Assembly: GCF_043497005.1 (NCBI RefSeq)
Contig: NZ_JBIEKE010000001.1
Location: 1,426,001 to 1,490,000 of the forward strand
Reading direction: 5' to 3'
From: Halobacillus_A sp043497005
GTDB taxonomy: Bacteria > Bacillota > Bacilli > Bacillales > Halobacillaceae
DNA: 64,000 bases
The notes below the pieces were generated by a model. That model worked only from the letters and a program-made list of their open reading frames with translations. It made no database searches and was not told the DNA's origin. Of the stretch, positions 1-8,644 are shown piece by piece. Made by a program: the position numbers and the translations under genes. The first letter of the stretch is position 1; every line of letters begins with the position of its first letter.

Positions 1-76
1 CTTCCATCAGCCGATTACTTCTAGAATACAATGAGAATTTCCTTACGTAAAATGGTTGTCTTTCTCTTTCTTTAAG

Positions 77-96
77 GTTACCATTGTAGTGGTAAC
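77..96. promoter_or_regulatory. Palindromic operator candidate upstream of MFS exporter
   Basis: GTTACCA (77-83) and TGGTAAC (90-96) form a perfect 7-bp inverted repeat with a 6-base spacer, ending 9 bases before the AAGGAGA ribosome site of the exporter gene. This geometry fits a dimeric repressor site. The cognate regulator is not visible and may lie left of the window. The position close to the ribosome site could also let it act as a small RNA hairpin. Confidence 0.45.
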
Positions 97-117
97 TTAG
101 GTGAAGGAGAGTAATAA

Positions 118-1284
118 ATGAATAAAAAAGTTTATATTCTGGCGATTGTGTCGTTCGTAGTAGGAACAGTCGAGTTAATCATTGGAGGGACACTGGATTT
201 AATAGCAGATGATTTAAATGTCTCGTTGGGGCAAGCAGGTCTGCTTATTACAATCTTCTCACTTGTGTTTGCAATTGCCTCTCCTATTTTATTAACCGTT
301 ACGGCTAAATTCGAAAGGAAAAAGTTGACACTTGTATCTTTGTTTGTGTTTTTCTTAGGAAATTTATTAGCTTTTTGGAGTCCAACGTATATGGTGATTT
401 TATTAGCAAGAATCATTTCTGCAGCCAGTGGATCTTTATTAGTTGTGCTGGGGATCACTATAGCTTCTTCAATTGTAAGAAAAGATTTTCAAGCACGAGC
501 TATCGGTATTATTTACATGGGAATTAGCGGGTCCCTAGTATTAGGGGTACCCATCGGGTTAACGTTAAGTAATGCGTTTGGCTGGAGATCACCATTTTTA
601 CTCATTGCTATTTTAACTCTTGCTTCTATGATAGGAGTAGCTTTCTCATTAGAAAAAATTAAGCCTAAACCTGCATTGCCTATTAAAGAGCAGATTCGTA
701 CATTGAAAGACAGTAAAATATTTTCGGCACAGCTCACTTCTTTTCTATTTCTAACAGGACACTTAACACTTTATGCGTATTTAACACCGTTTCTGAAAAC
801 GATATTAGGTTTAGATGGTACCTGGGTAAGTATTGTTTACTTCATCTTTGGGGCAGCTGCTGTATTAGGGGGCGGTATCGGAGGTCTTATATCTGATAGA
901 TGGGGAACGGAACGCAGTATCATAGCCATTATTTGCTCTTTTGCAGTAGCGATATTTCTTATTCCATTTGTAACATTTTCCTTTTCACTATTCTTAATCG
1001 TTATGGTTGTTTGGAGTATGTTAAGTTGGGCAATCACTCCTGCTCAACAAAGTTATCTTATTACCTCAGCACCAGAAACTTCTGACATTCAACAAAGTCT
1101 AAATAATTCCGCATTACATTTTGGCATTGCCATGGGTTCTACAGTGGGGGGAGTGGTTATTGAACAAGCCTCTGTTATTCACAATGCTTCCGTAGGCGGG
1201 TTGTTTGTGTTAGTTGCGTTAATGACCGCGTTTTTCTCTATCACGAGAAATCGCACGATTACAACTTCAGAAAATTCGGTTTAA
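118..1284 (+). CDS. MFS efflux transporter, PbuE-like (DHA1 family)
   Basis: This 388-residue inner-membrane protein has about 12 hydrophobic segments and belongs to the major facilitator superfamily. Residues 62-69 (TAKFERKK) form the loop 2-3 motif of drug/metabolite:H+ antiporters. The C-terminal stretch with LSWAITPAQQSYL and SDIQQSLN closely resembles Bacillus subtilis PbuE, a hypoxanthine/purine exporter of the same length, so purine efflux is the best guess, although the substrate cannot be read from sequence. Unlike pbuE, no adenine riboswitch is seen in the 117 bases before it. Instead there is a palindrome that could be a repressor site. The ATG is preceded by GAAGGAGA at good spacing. 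An intrinsic terminator follows, so it appears monocistronic. Confidence 0.85.
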   Translation: MNKKVYILAIVSFVVGTVELIIGGTLDLIADDLNVSLGQAGLLITIFSLVFAIASPILLTVTAKFERKKLTLVSLFVFFLGNLLAFWSPTYMVILLARIISAASGSLLVVLGITIASSIVRKDFQARAIGIIYMGISGSLVLGVPIGLTLSNAFGWRSPFLLIAILTLASMIGVAFSLEKIKPKPALPIKEQIRTLKDSKIFSAQLTSFLFLTGHLTLYAYLTPFLKTILGLDGTWVSIVYFIFGAAAVLGGGIGGLISDRWGTERSIIAIICSFAVAIFLIPFVTFSFSLFLIVMVVWSMLSWAITPAQQSYLITSAPETSDIQQSLNNSALHFGIAMGSTVGGVVIEQASVIHNASVGGLFVLVALMTAFFSITRNRTITTSENSV

Positions 1285-1292
1285 GTATAGGA

Positions 1293-1331
1293 CCACACCT
1301 CAACCTTTAGTTACAGGAGGGGTGTTTTTTT
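1293..1331 (+). terminator. Intrinsic terminator after MFS gene
   Basis: An ACACC..TC arm pairs with GA..GGTGT (1317-1325), followed by seven T residues. The stem is slightly bulged. Confidence 0.7.
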
Positions 1332-1350
1332 GAAAAATTAATGAAAGGGG

Positions 1351-1408
1351 TTGCAATTTTTAGAAAATTACTTTAATGTTGTTTACATGTTGATCCGAAA
1401 CGTTTTGG
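1351..1408 (+). promoter_or_regulatory. Promoter and LacI-type operator of the sugar regulator gene
   Basis: TTGCAA (1351-1356), a 17-base spacer and TAATGT (1374-1379) form a sigma-A promoter. CCGAAACGTTTTGG (1395-1408) lies just downstream and has the central CG of LacI/GalR-family operators. The same motif recurs twice before the next gene, so the regulator probably represses its own transcription. Confidence 0.75.
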
Positions 1409-1417
1409 AGGCGTGCT

Positions 1418-2431
1418 ATGACTACAATCAAACATATAGCTAAACAGGCTGGAGTATCAGTTACTACAGTCTCTCGCGCTTTAAATGGTTATTCAGACGT
1501 AAATGTAAAAACACGGAAAAAGATAGAAGATGTAGCTAAAGAATTAAATTACAGCCCGAACTCTCTGGCTAGAAGCTTAGTAAAGAATCAATCCGAAACA
1601 ATTGGTCTACTCGTATCAGGTTTTACGAAAGAAAGTGTGAAAGATGGTTTTACAGTAGAAGTCATGTCTGGCATTAATAATTTTGTTGCTGAAACGAAAT
1701 ATGATTTAGTTTTATTTAACACAGATTCTTCTAAGCAGCGCAAGAAAACCTATACCCAGCTTTGTAAAGAGAGACGGGTAGATGGGGTTATACTTCAAGG
1801 AATAAAAACAGACGACCCTTATTTGGAGGAAGTGATGGCTTCAGATATTCCGTGTGTTTTTATAGATATTCCTGTAAGTTCAGACCATGTGGGTTATGTA
1901 TCGACTGATAATAAAGAAGGCGCAAGAGTGGCGGTAAATCATTTAATCGACCTTGGTCATCGTAAAATAGCCATGATTAATGGACATGAGCAAGCTTTTG
2001 TAAGTAAGGAAAGATTAGAAGGGTATAAGCAAGCCTTGCAACAAAATAACATTCAATATATAGATAAATACGTAAAAAATGGTTCGTTTATAGAAGAAGA
2101 AGCTTATAAGCAAACGTTATCTTTGTTAAAAGAACAACCGGATACAACAAGTATATTCTGTGCAAGTGATTTAATGGCGATAGGCTCCATAAAAGCTGCT
2201 AAAGAATTGAACTATAAGATTCCTGAACACTTATCCATTATTGGCTATGATGATATCCCATTATCAAGCTATATTTCACCGGCATTAACTACAGTGTCAC
2301 AAAATAAATACGATTTAGGCTATAATGCCGCTCGAATGCTAACGCATATGCTTAATCATCAACAACCGCCTGAAAGGTGCATTTTAGAAACCGAACTTAA
2401 GATCAGACAGTCAACTTCCATTTGTTTATAA
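1418..2431 (+). CDS. LacI/GalR-family transcriptional regulator of sugar locus
   Basis: This 337-residue protein has the family's standard length and layout. Residues 4-24 (IKHIAKQAGVSVTTVSRALNG) are the N-terminal helix-turn-helix, followed by the hinge helix (YSPNSLARSL) and a periplasmic-binding-protein-like sensor domain from about residue 60 to the end. It would bind the operators at 1395-1408, 2447-2464 and 2483-2496, repressing itself and the downstream glycosidase/ABC transporter genes until a sugar effector is present. The effector is unknown; an alpha-glucoside or maltooligosaccharide-like compound is inferred from the neighbours. The start follows TTTGGAGG with correct spacing, and part of the operator overlaps the ribosome site. 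Confidence 0.9.
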   Translation: MTTIKHIAKQAGVSVTTVSRALNGYSDVNVKTRKKIEDVAKELNYSPNSLARSLVKNQSETIGLLVSGFTKESVKDGFTVEVMSGINNFVAETKYDLVLFNTDSSKQRKKTYTQLCKERRVDGVILQGIKTDDPYLEEVMASDIPCVFIDIPVSSDHVGYVSTDNKEGARVAVNHLIDLGHRKIAMINGHEQAFVSKERLEGYKQALQQNNIQYIDKYVKNGSFIEEEAYKQTLSLLKEQPDTTSIFCASDLMAIGSIKAAKELNYKIPEHLSIIGYDDIPLSSYISPALTTVSQNKYDLGYNAARMLTHMLNHQQPPERCILETELKIRQSTSICL

Positions 2432-2446
2432 ATTTTTTTAAAACCT

Positions 2447-2496
2447 ACCCGAAACGTTTCGGGTGAATTTTTAAACTTACTTCCGAAACGTTTTGG
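2447..2496. promoter_or_regulatory. Two LacI-type operators before glycosidase gene
   Basis: ACCCGAAACGTTTCGGGT (2447-2464) is a perfect 18-base palindrome. CCGAAACGTTTTGG (2483-2496) repeats the core 36 bases downstream. Their centres are separated by about 34 bp, near three helical turns, which would suit cooperative binding or looping by the LacI-family protein encoded immediately upstream. Confidence 0.8.
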
Positions 2497-2519
2497 TTCA
2501 AACATGAAGGAGAGTTTTT

Positions 2520-4637
2520 ATGAATTATCGAGCAATTAAAGAGAATAATATGTTCTTATTAACTAATCCAAGTGGCAGCATATTTTCAGAGGACGCTTAT
2601 GGTTTAGGCCTTTACATAAAAGATACAAGATTTTTAAGCCATTTTGAAACTTTCATAAATGGAGAATCACCGATTTTATTAGATTCTGATGGGTCTAGTA
2701 ATTATGTTTCTCGCATGACGTTAACCAATCCTCATCAAGAAGAAAATGGGGGAATTAAGCTTTGGAGAGAATCCTTAGAGGTGACTAGAGAACAATTTAT
2801 TGTGGAGAACGTTCTCTATGAAAAGATTTCTTTTAAGAATTATAGTCCACAATCCATCGAATTTACGTTCAGTGTAAAAGCACAAGCAGATTTTAAAGAT
2901 ATGTTTTTAATACGTGGATTTCAATCAGGTAATATTGGACAGCTTACTGAAACTCATTCTGATCATGATCAGCTATCCTTTCACTACAAAGGAGCCGATG
3001 ACCTGCTCCGTTCCACCACCTTAAGCTGGAATCATCCAGGAAAAGCCGATAAAGATGATCAAACCCTGATACACTTCTCTTTCAATCTTAAGCCTCAAGA
3101 AGAAAAAGCCCTTAAAATTAATGTATCTGCAGCTATTAAAGATCAATTTACTGGTATTCCTTTAAATTATGAAAAGGCGTTTGAAAAGCTTGAATCTTCA
3201 CATGAACAGTGGAACGCTGAGTTGCCATCGGTATCTTCAGATTCCGAAGTTCTTAATGGTACAGTAAAGCAAGGATTAAATGACTTAAGAGTATTACTGA
3301 CGAACTTAGGACACGGTCCTTTTCCAGTTGCGGGTTTGCCGTGGTTCGGTGTTCCGTTTGGAAGGGACAGCTTAATTGCTGCATGGCAAATGCTGCCTTT
3401 CTATCCAGAAGCAGCGAAAGGAACTTTATTTACAATGGCTTCTCTGCAAGGGACAAAAGAAAACGAGTGGAGAGATGAACAGCCAGGTAAAATTATGCAT
3501 GAAATTCGCTATGGAGAACTGGCTAATACAAATCAGGTTCCTTTCACTCCTTACTACGGAACAATCGATGCGACGCCGTTGTTTCTTGTTTTATTAAGCG
3601 AGTATGTAAAATGGACAGGAGATCTTAAAACATTTGAGTTGCTACAAGGAAACGTAGACCACGCACTCGAGTGGATTAACATATACGGAGACCGTGATCA
3701 GGATGGATTTGTAGAGTATTTTCAAGAATCTGCGAAAGGAATCGCAAACCAAGGATGGAAAGATTCAGCGGATTCCGTAGTCCATCGCTCTGGTAAATAT
3801 GCCGAAGCACCGATCGCATTATCAGAAGTGCAAGGGTACGTCTATCATGCTAAAACAGGACTAGCAGATGTTTATGAAGCGCTCCAACAAGGTGAAATAG
3901 CCCACCTTCTCAGACAAGAAGCAGAAAACTTAAGCGACCTTTATGAAAACGCTTTCTGGATGGTGGAAGAAAAATTTTACGCAATAGCTTTAGATAAAGA
4001 TAAGGAACAAGTAGGTTCACTTACTTCAAACCCTGGTCACACACTAATTTCAGGCATCGCTTCAGAAAGCAGAAGTCGTGCTGTAGCTGAAAAGTTAGTT
4101 TCTCCATCTATGTTCTCTGGTTACGGCATACGGACGATGGCAACTTCTGAAAAAGCTTATAATCCAATGAGCTATCACGATGGCAGTGTATGGCCACATG
4201 ATAACAGTCTTGCTCTCTTAGGCATGAGTAAACAGGGTTATACAAAAGAAATGAAAACTACAGTTGAAGGATTGCTGCAAGCAGCTTCTGAATTTGACTA
4301 CTATCGACTTCCAGAATTGTTTTGCGGTTATGAGAGAGAAAAAGGAAGACTTATTCGTTACCCTGTAGCTTGCTCACCTCAGGCATGGGCAGCTGGAACT
4401 TCTTTAACATTTATCCAGTCACTCTTAGGGTTATTTCCAAATGTTTTAACAAAAGAAATTAAACTTAACCCAACTCTTTTAGATAATATGAATTATTTAG
4501 AAGTAGAGAAACTGCCGGTGGGAAGAGGATATTTGAGTCTTAAAGTGAAAAGGGAAGATAATTTAATTCGCGTAAAGGTTTTAGAAAATACTACAGGTTT
4601 AAAAGTGGTTTCCTCACAACCTGTAGAATCAAAATAA
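2520..4637 (+). CDS. Glycogen-debranching-type glucosidase (amylo-alpha-1,6-glucosidase family)
   Basis: This 705-residue cytosolic protein has two parts. The N-terminal beta-rich domain (about 1-200) is typical of the bacterial glycogen-debranching N-terminal family. The (alpha/alpha)6-barrel C-terminal part has FGRDS (about 280), GWKDSADS (about 411) and YHDGSVWPHDN (about 550), the conserved blocks of amylo-alpha-1,6-glucosidase/trehalase-like hydrolases. No signal peptide is present, so it would act on a sugar after import by the ABC transporter encoded directly downstream. The true substrate could be a branched maltooligosaccharide, sucrose-like glucoside or compatible-solute glucoside; the sequence does not decide. 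AAGGAGAG precedes the ATG. It opens the transporter operon and is under the two operators just upstream. Confidence 0.8.
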   Translation: MNYRAIKENNMFLLTNPSGSIFSEDAYGLGLYIKDTRFLSHFETFINGESPILLDSDGSSNYVSRMTLTNPHQEENGGIKLWRESLEVTREQFIVENVLYEKISFKNYSPQSIEFTFSVKAQADFKDMFLIRGFQSGNIGQLTETHSDHDQLSFHYKGADDLLRSTTLSWNHPGKADKDDQTLIHFSFNLKPQEEKALKINVSAAIKDQFTGIPLNYEKAFEKLESSHEQWNAELPSVSSDSEVLNGTVKQGLNDLRVLLTNLGHGPFPVAGLPWFGVPFGRDSLIAAWQMLPFYPEAAKGTLFTMASLQGTKENEWRDEQPGKIMHEIRYGELANTNQVPFTPYYGTIDATPLFLVLLSEYVKWTGDLKTFELLQGNVDHALEWINIYGDRDQDGFVEYFQESAKGIANQGWKDSADSVVHRSGKYAEAPIALSEVQGYVYHAKTGLADVYEALQQGEIAHLLRQEAENLSDLYENAFWMVEEKFYAIALDKDKEQVGSLTSNPGHTLISGIASESRSRAVAEKLVSPSMFSGYGIRTMATSEKAYNPMSYHDGSVWPHDNSLALLGMSKQGYTKEMKTTVEGLLQAASEFDYYRLPELFCGYEREKGRLIRYPVACSPQAWAAGTSLTFIQSLLGLFPNVLTKEIKLNPTLLDNMNYLEVEKLPVGRGYLSLKVKREDNLIRVKVLENTTGLKVVSSQPVESK

Positions 4638-4656
4638 AATGAAGGAGGAGAAAGAT

Positions 4657-5913
4657 ATGAAAAAAAATTCGTTGATCATTGTAAGTGTCCTATTAACATT
4701 ACTGCTTGTCGCAGCGGGTTGTTCAGGAAATGATGGAACTTCTAGTGACGGAGGAAGTGAAACAGAAAATGGCAAAACAGAAATTTCTTTAGCAGGATGG
4801 TCTTCTTCCCCTGAAGAAGAAAAACTTTTAAAACAGCAGCTCGAAGATTTTGAAGAAGAAAATCCTGACATTACCGTAAAACATGAAGTGATTGCTGACC
4901 AGTATATGGATGTACTTAAAACTCGTTTAGTAGGCGGGGAAGGCCCTGACGTATTCTATCTAGATGCTGTAGAAGCACCTGCTCTTATTGAAACGGGTGT
5001 ACTCGAACCTCTTAATAGTTACGTAGATGAGGAATTTGATGCAGGAGATTTTGAAGAAAACTTAATTGAGCCTTTTAAAGATAAAGAAGATGAAGTGTAT
5101 GGTTTCCCAAAAGGATACTCTACTTTAGGCTTGTTCTATAACAAACAAATGCTGGATGAAGCAGGTGTAGATGTTCCAACCAATTGGGAGGAGCTTGAAG
5201 AAGCTGCGAAAGAATTGACGACAGAGGATACAGTTGGATTAGGAATTTCTCCTGAAATGGCACGTAACCAATTTATAGGTGAGTCTGGGGAAGGAGACAT
5301 GGTTGTAGATGGTAAAGCAGCATTTGGAAGTGAGGAAGTAGTCGATGCATTGCAACCAATTGTTGATTTGCGAAACGACCATGAAGCAGCAGCTGCTCCA
5401 TCAGAAATGGGTGCTGAATCGACGGGAGAAATGTTTGGGCAAGGGCGTGCTGCTATGGTTATGGAAGGGAATTGGAATGTACCATACTTAAACGAAACCT
5501 TCCCAGATATGGATTATGGTGTATCAGAAATCCCTACCTTTAATGATTCACAAGGTACGATGGCGTTTACGGTGTCATACGTAATGAACCAAGCTTCTGA
5601 GAAAAAAGAAGCTTCCTGGAAACTGATTTCTTATTTAACTGGTCAAGAAGGAATGACAACGTGGACGGAAACTGGACTCGAACTACCTGCCAGGGCATCA
5701 GTTGCAGAAGAACTAGGATATGAAGACGATGAAATTCGAGGTCCTTTAGTAGCTGGAGCTGAGTATGCTACAGCTTGGTCAGACGGACCGAATTTGCCAA
5801 CCATTTATAATAATTTTGATAACGAGTTCTTGTCTGCTTTCCTCGGGGAAAAATCACTTGAAGAAGCATTAGAAACTGGGGAAGACGTGGCAAATAATGA
5901 AATAGGTGAATAA
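4657..5913 (+). CDS. Sugar ABC transporter solute-binding lipoprotein
   Basis: This 418-residue extracellular lipoprotein has signal residues 1-21 and lipobox VAAGC with the lipidated Cys22. The mature part is MalE-like (family 1 binding fold: GGEGPDVFYLDAVEAP, FYNKQMLDEAGVDVPTNWEEL, QGRAAMVMEGNW). It is strongly acidic, as expected for a halophile protein outside the membrane. An upstream in-frame ATG at 4639 overlaps the AAGGAGGAG ribosome site, so the ATG at 4657 is taken as the start. It delivers the sugar to the permeases encoded downstream. A large hairpin after the stop probably raises its dosage over the permeases. Confidence 0.92.
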   Translation: MKKNSLIIVSVLLTLLLVAAGCSGNDGTSSDGGSETENGKTEISLAGWSSSPEEEKLLKQQLEDFEEENPDITVKHEVIADQYMDVLKTRLVGGEGPDVFYLDAVEAPALIETGVLEPLNSYVDEEFDAGDFEENLIEPFKDKEDEVYGFPKGYSTLGLFYNKQMLDEAGVDVPTNWEELEEAAKELTTEDTVGLGISPEMARNQFIGESGEGDMVVDGKAAFGSEEVVDALQPIVDLRNDHEAAAAPSEMGAESTGEMFGQGRAAMVMEGNWNVPYLNETFPDMDYGVSEIPTFNDSQGTMAFTVSYVMNQASEKKEASWKLISYLTGQEGMTTWTETGLELPARASVAEELGYEDDEIRGPLVAGAEYATAWSDGPNLPTIYNNFDNEFLSAFLGEKSLEEALETGEDVANNEIGE

Positions 5914-5918
5914 AAAAA

Positions 5919-5959
5919 TCAATAACGATCATGCATCATCCATGCATGATCGTTATTGA
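5919..5959. repeat. Perfect 18-bp hairpin between binding-protein and permease genes
   Basis: Positions 5919-5936 and 5942-5959 are perfect reverse complements around the loop CATCC. On the plus strand no T-run follows, so it should act as a 3' mRNA stabiliser or attenuator, giving more binding protein than permease. On the minus strand seven T residues follow the stem, which would make it a terminator against antisense transcription. Confidence 0.85.
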
Positions 5960-5987
5960 CAAATTTGAATAAAAGGGAGGGCCTCAT

Positions 5988-6929
5988 ATGGAACGGGCGG
6001 AGGCAGGAAGTTATTCAAAAGTGAAGAGCAAAAAGAAAAGAAATTATACTCGATTATTAAGGAGTATCATTCAAGGTTACGGGTTTATGCTGCCAACGAT
6101 CCTTGTGTTGTTAGTGTTTATATTAGGACCTGTTCTTTATGCGGTTTTCCTTTCATTCTTTGATGTAACTCTATTAGGCGGTACTGTACTCGATTATACC
6201 GGAGTTGATAACTACTTAAGAATTATGGATGATTCACGAGCCAAAAGAGCTCTGCTCAATACAGCTTTATATGTGGGAATTGTCGTTCCAGCTCAGACAT
6301 TCTTAGCGTTGTTTCTAGCGGCTACACTAAATGCCGGTTTAAAAGGTGAGAAGATTTTTAGAATCATTTATTTTCTGCCCACACTAACATCTTCTGCAGT
6401 TCTTACACTTATTTTTATGTGGATGTACAACCAAAATGGGCTAATTAATAACCTGCTAGCCAAAGTGAATTTGCCTACATACAACTGGATAGGGGACCCG
6501 AATATCGCTTTGTATTCAATTATGATTATGAATATTTGGGCTACAGCTCCACTGTTTATGGTCATTTATCTGGCGGCATTACAAGGAGTGCCGAAGAATT
6601 TGTATGAAGCAGCTGAACTTGACGGTGCAAACGTATTCCAACGTTTCTGGCACATTACAGTACCACAGCTTCGTCCAATTACTTCTTTTGTTGTCATTAT
6701 GGGTTTAATTGGTACTTTTCAATTGTTTGACCAGTCGTATATTTTCTCGGGCGGTTCTGGTGGTCCATCAAATTCGACTCTGACAGTTGTGCTTTTAATT
6801 TATCAATATGCCTTTAAATCTTTAGGAACGATGGGGTATGCTACAGCAATTGCATTTATCCTGGCGTTAATTATCTTGATAGCAAGTATTTTACAGAGAG
6901 TTTTATCGAAGGAAGAACAATTCAATTAA
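5988..6929 (+). CDS. Sugar ABC transporter permease (MalF-type)
   Basis: This 313-residue integral membrane protein has about six membrane segments, starting after a basic N-terminus (KVKSKKKRN). The cytoplasmic EAA loop, EAAELDGANVFQRFWHITVP, at about residues 206-226 is the contact for the ATPase. It is a carbohydrate-uptake class 1 (CUT1) permease that pairs with the next gene. The start is supported by AAGGGAGG. No ATP-binding subunit is encoded here, so the importer must borrow a shared ATPase of the MsmX type encoded elsewhere, as many Bacillus CUT1 systems do. Confidence 0.92.
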   Translation: MERAEAGSYSKVKSKKKRNYTRLLRSIIQGYGFMLPTILVLLVFILGPVLYAVFLSFFDVTLLGGTVLDYTGVDNYLRIMDDSRAKRALLNTALYVGIVVPAQTFLALFLAATLNAGLKGEKIFRIIYFLPTLTSSAVLTLIFMWMYNQNGLINNLLAKVNLPTYNWIGDPNIALYSIMIMNIWATAPLFMVIYLAALQGVPKNLYEAAELDGANVFQRFWHITVPQLRPITSFVVIMGLIGTFQLFDQSYIFSGGSGGPSNSTLTVVLLIYQYAFKSLGTMGYATAIAFILALIILIASILQRVLSKEEQFN

Positions 6930-6944
6930 TGGAGGGGATCAATA

Positions 6945-7772
6945 ATGGAAAAGAAAAAGTCGTGGGCTAAGAAACTGCTGTATCTCGTTTTGATCACCTA
7001 TGCATTAATTACTTTAGTTCCCTTCGTTTGGGCATTATCGTCGTCTTTTAAGACCTTTGCGGAGATTTCAAGTGGAGTTATGAACTTTATTCCAAAAGAG
7101 TTTACGTTCGAAAACTATAAGCAGATTTTTATTGAAGAAGATTTATTTTTTCGCTGGTTATTAAACTCTGTTGCTATTGCGGGCGGCGGAACAGCCTTGA
7201 ATTTGTTATTTAATTCTATGGCTGGGTATGCTTTAGCTAGAATTAGTTTTCCTGGAAAACGGATGTGGTTCATGCTTATTCTAGCTGTGATTATGATTCC
7301 TGTTCAAGTAACGATGATTCCTAACTATTTAATTCTTAAAGAATTAGGTTGGCTTAATAGTTATCAAGGTATGATCGTACCAGCAATGATTAATGCCACC
7401 TTTATCTTTATGATGAGACAGTTCTTTATCAATTTCCCTAAAGAGTTAGAAGAAGCGGCTTCACTGGATGGATTAGGGAGGTTCGGTATGTTCCTCAAAG
7501 TCGTACTTCCTTTAGCAAAACCTGCCTTGGCAGCCCAAGCGATTTTCGTGTTCATGGGTTTTTGGAATGATTTCATGAGACCTCTCATTATCATGACGGA
7601 TGCTGAGATGTATACGCTGACCGTCGGACTTAATTCATTTAAAGGTCAATATGTTACCTATTGGAACTATATTATGGCAGCTTCTATGGTATTTACACTT
7701 CCTGTGCTCGTTATATATATGTTCTTTAACAAGTTCTTTATGAAAGGACTTTCCTTTACGGCGGATAAGTAA
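6945..7772 (+). CDS. Sugar ABC transporter permease (MalG-type)
   Basis: This 275-residue membrane protein is the second CUT1 permease subunit, with about six membrane segments. The EAA loop, EAASLDGLGRFGMFLKVVLP, at about residues 169-189 docks the ATPase. It begins 15 bases after the MalF-type gene with a TGGAGGGG ribosome site, so both are surely co-translated in the same operon. The substrate is presumably the same glucoside handled by the glycosidase upstream. Confidence 0.92.
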   Translation: MEKKKSWAKKLLYLVLITYALITLVPFVWALSSSFKTFAEISSGVMNFIPKEFTFENYKQIFIEEDLFFRWLLNSVAIAGGGTALNLLFNSMAGYALARISFPGKRMWFMLILAVIMIPVQVTMIPNYLILKELGWLNSYQGMIVPAMINATFIFMMRQFFINFPKELEEAASLDGLGRFGMFLKVVLPLAKPALAAQAIFVFMGFWNDFMRPLIIMTDAEMYTLTVGLNSFKGQYVTYWNYIMAASMVFTLPVLVIYMFFNKFFMKGLSFTADK

Positions 7773-7828
7773 TAGCACTCTTTTGTGATAAAATGTATGG
7801 AAGGTACATTCATTAGGAGGGCTGATAT

Positions 7829-8443
7829 ATGTTCAAAAAAATGGCGACAGATGCTTTAGGCTTAAGTGATATAGGGAGTGTAATCTCTCCAGAGGACTAT
7901 GATAAAGTAGACGCCGATGATTATGTCATGCATGAAGATGGAGAGAAAATATATTTTTTAATTAAACCTAAGGCCGATGAATATTGCTTTACGAATAAAG
8001 CGCTGATTCATGTTGATGGAACAAGTGCCACGAGTAAAAAACGTACACTTAGACGTTACCCATATTACACCCATACGTTTTCAAATATAGAACTAGAGAC
8101 AGCAGGCACGATAGATTTAGATGTGGAAATCAAGTTCAATTTGGGAAATGAAGAATTTGATATTGATGTGCACAAGAAATTTATTGAAGAAGTGAAGGAT
8201 TTGTACAAATCTTTGTTAAAAATTTCTGAGACTTCAGAAGAAAATAAAACCTTTTCTGACTACGCCCATCAAAGCTTAAACACGGCTTCGGCTACGTTAC
8301 AAAATAGTCGAACCCACGAAACACGCTTATCACATGAATTTAGAGATATTAATGAAACCACCTTTAATTGGCTTTTAGAAACTAAAAATCAATATCATGT
8401 TAAAGACTTTGGGCATGTATTTGAGCTGTTTATCAAAAGTTAG
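7829..8443 (+). CDS. yvbH: PH-domain protein YvbH
   Basis: This 204-residue cytosolic protein has the length and sequence character of B. subtilis YvbH. A bacterial pleckstrin-homology-like domain covers about residues 10-120 (LSDIGSVISPEDYDKVDADDYVMHEDGEKIYF), followed by the helical YvbH-type oligomerisation extension. The biochemical role is not known; this domain family forms ring-like oligomers and is thought to be involved in membrane or stress-related scaffolding. It is separated by 56 bases from the sugar operon and has its own AGGAGGG site. No clear terminator precedes it, so read-through from the operon is possible. No T-tract terminator follows either. Confidence 0.85.
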   Translation: MFKKMATDALGLSDIGSVISPEDYDKVDADDYVMHEDGEKIYFLIKPKADEYCFTNKALIHVDGTSATSKKRTLRRYPYYTHTFSNIELETAGTIDLDVEIKFNLGNEEFDIDVHKKFIEEVKDLYKSLLKISETSEENKTFSDYAHQSLNTASATLQNSRTHETRLSHEFRDINETTFNWLLETKNQYHVKDFGHVFELFIKS

Positions 8444-8470
8444 ACGGGGACAAAATTGAATGAAGCATAG

Positions 8471-8504
8471 AATAATCCGAACTGATAGAATGGTTCGGAT
8501 TATT
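8471..8504. repeat. 12-bp inverted repeat after yvbH
   Basis: AATAATCCGAAC (8471-8482) pairs perfectly with GTTCGGATTATT (8493-8504) around a 10-base loop. There is no T-run on either side, so it is a weak terminator at best and perhaps an mRNA end-protecting hairpin. Confidence 0.6.
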
Positions 8505-8640
8505 CAAGTTCAAGAAAAGGGCTTTACCTTCGTCCCTTCCTAACACTTCGCTTCCAAAAGCACGACCACATCCGAAGCTGATATCGAAAAGCAAAGACCT
8601 TCTTTAGGCATTTTCGACTCACGCTTTGTCCGCACCAGGC
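8505..8640. other. Non-coding stretch, possible repeat remnant
   Basis: No gene was found in this stretch between yvbH and ykkD. It is more GC-rich than its surroundings. The minus strand reads as a basic peptide of about 40 residues (RKAWCGQSVSRKCLKK...) without a start, which I consider fortuitous. It may be a dispersed intergenic repeat; within this window it occurs only once. Confidence 0.3.
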
Positions 8641-8644
8641 TTTT

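Noticed and set aside
8505..8640. A basic minus-strand peptide between yvbH and ykkD
   Set aside because: No start codon or ribosome site; composition is of non-coding, repeat-like DNA.
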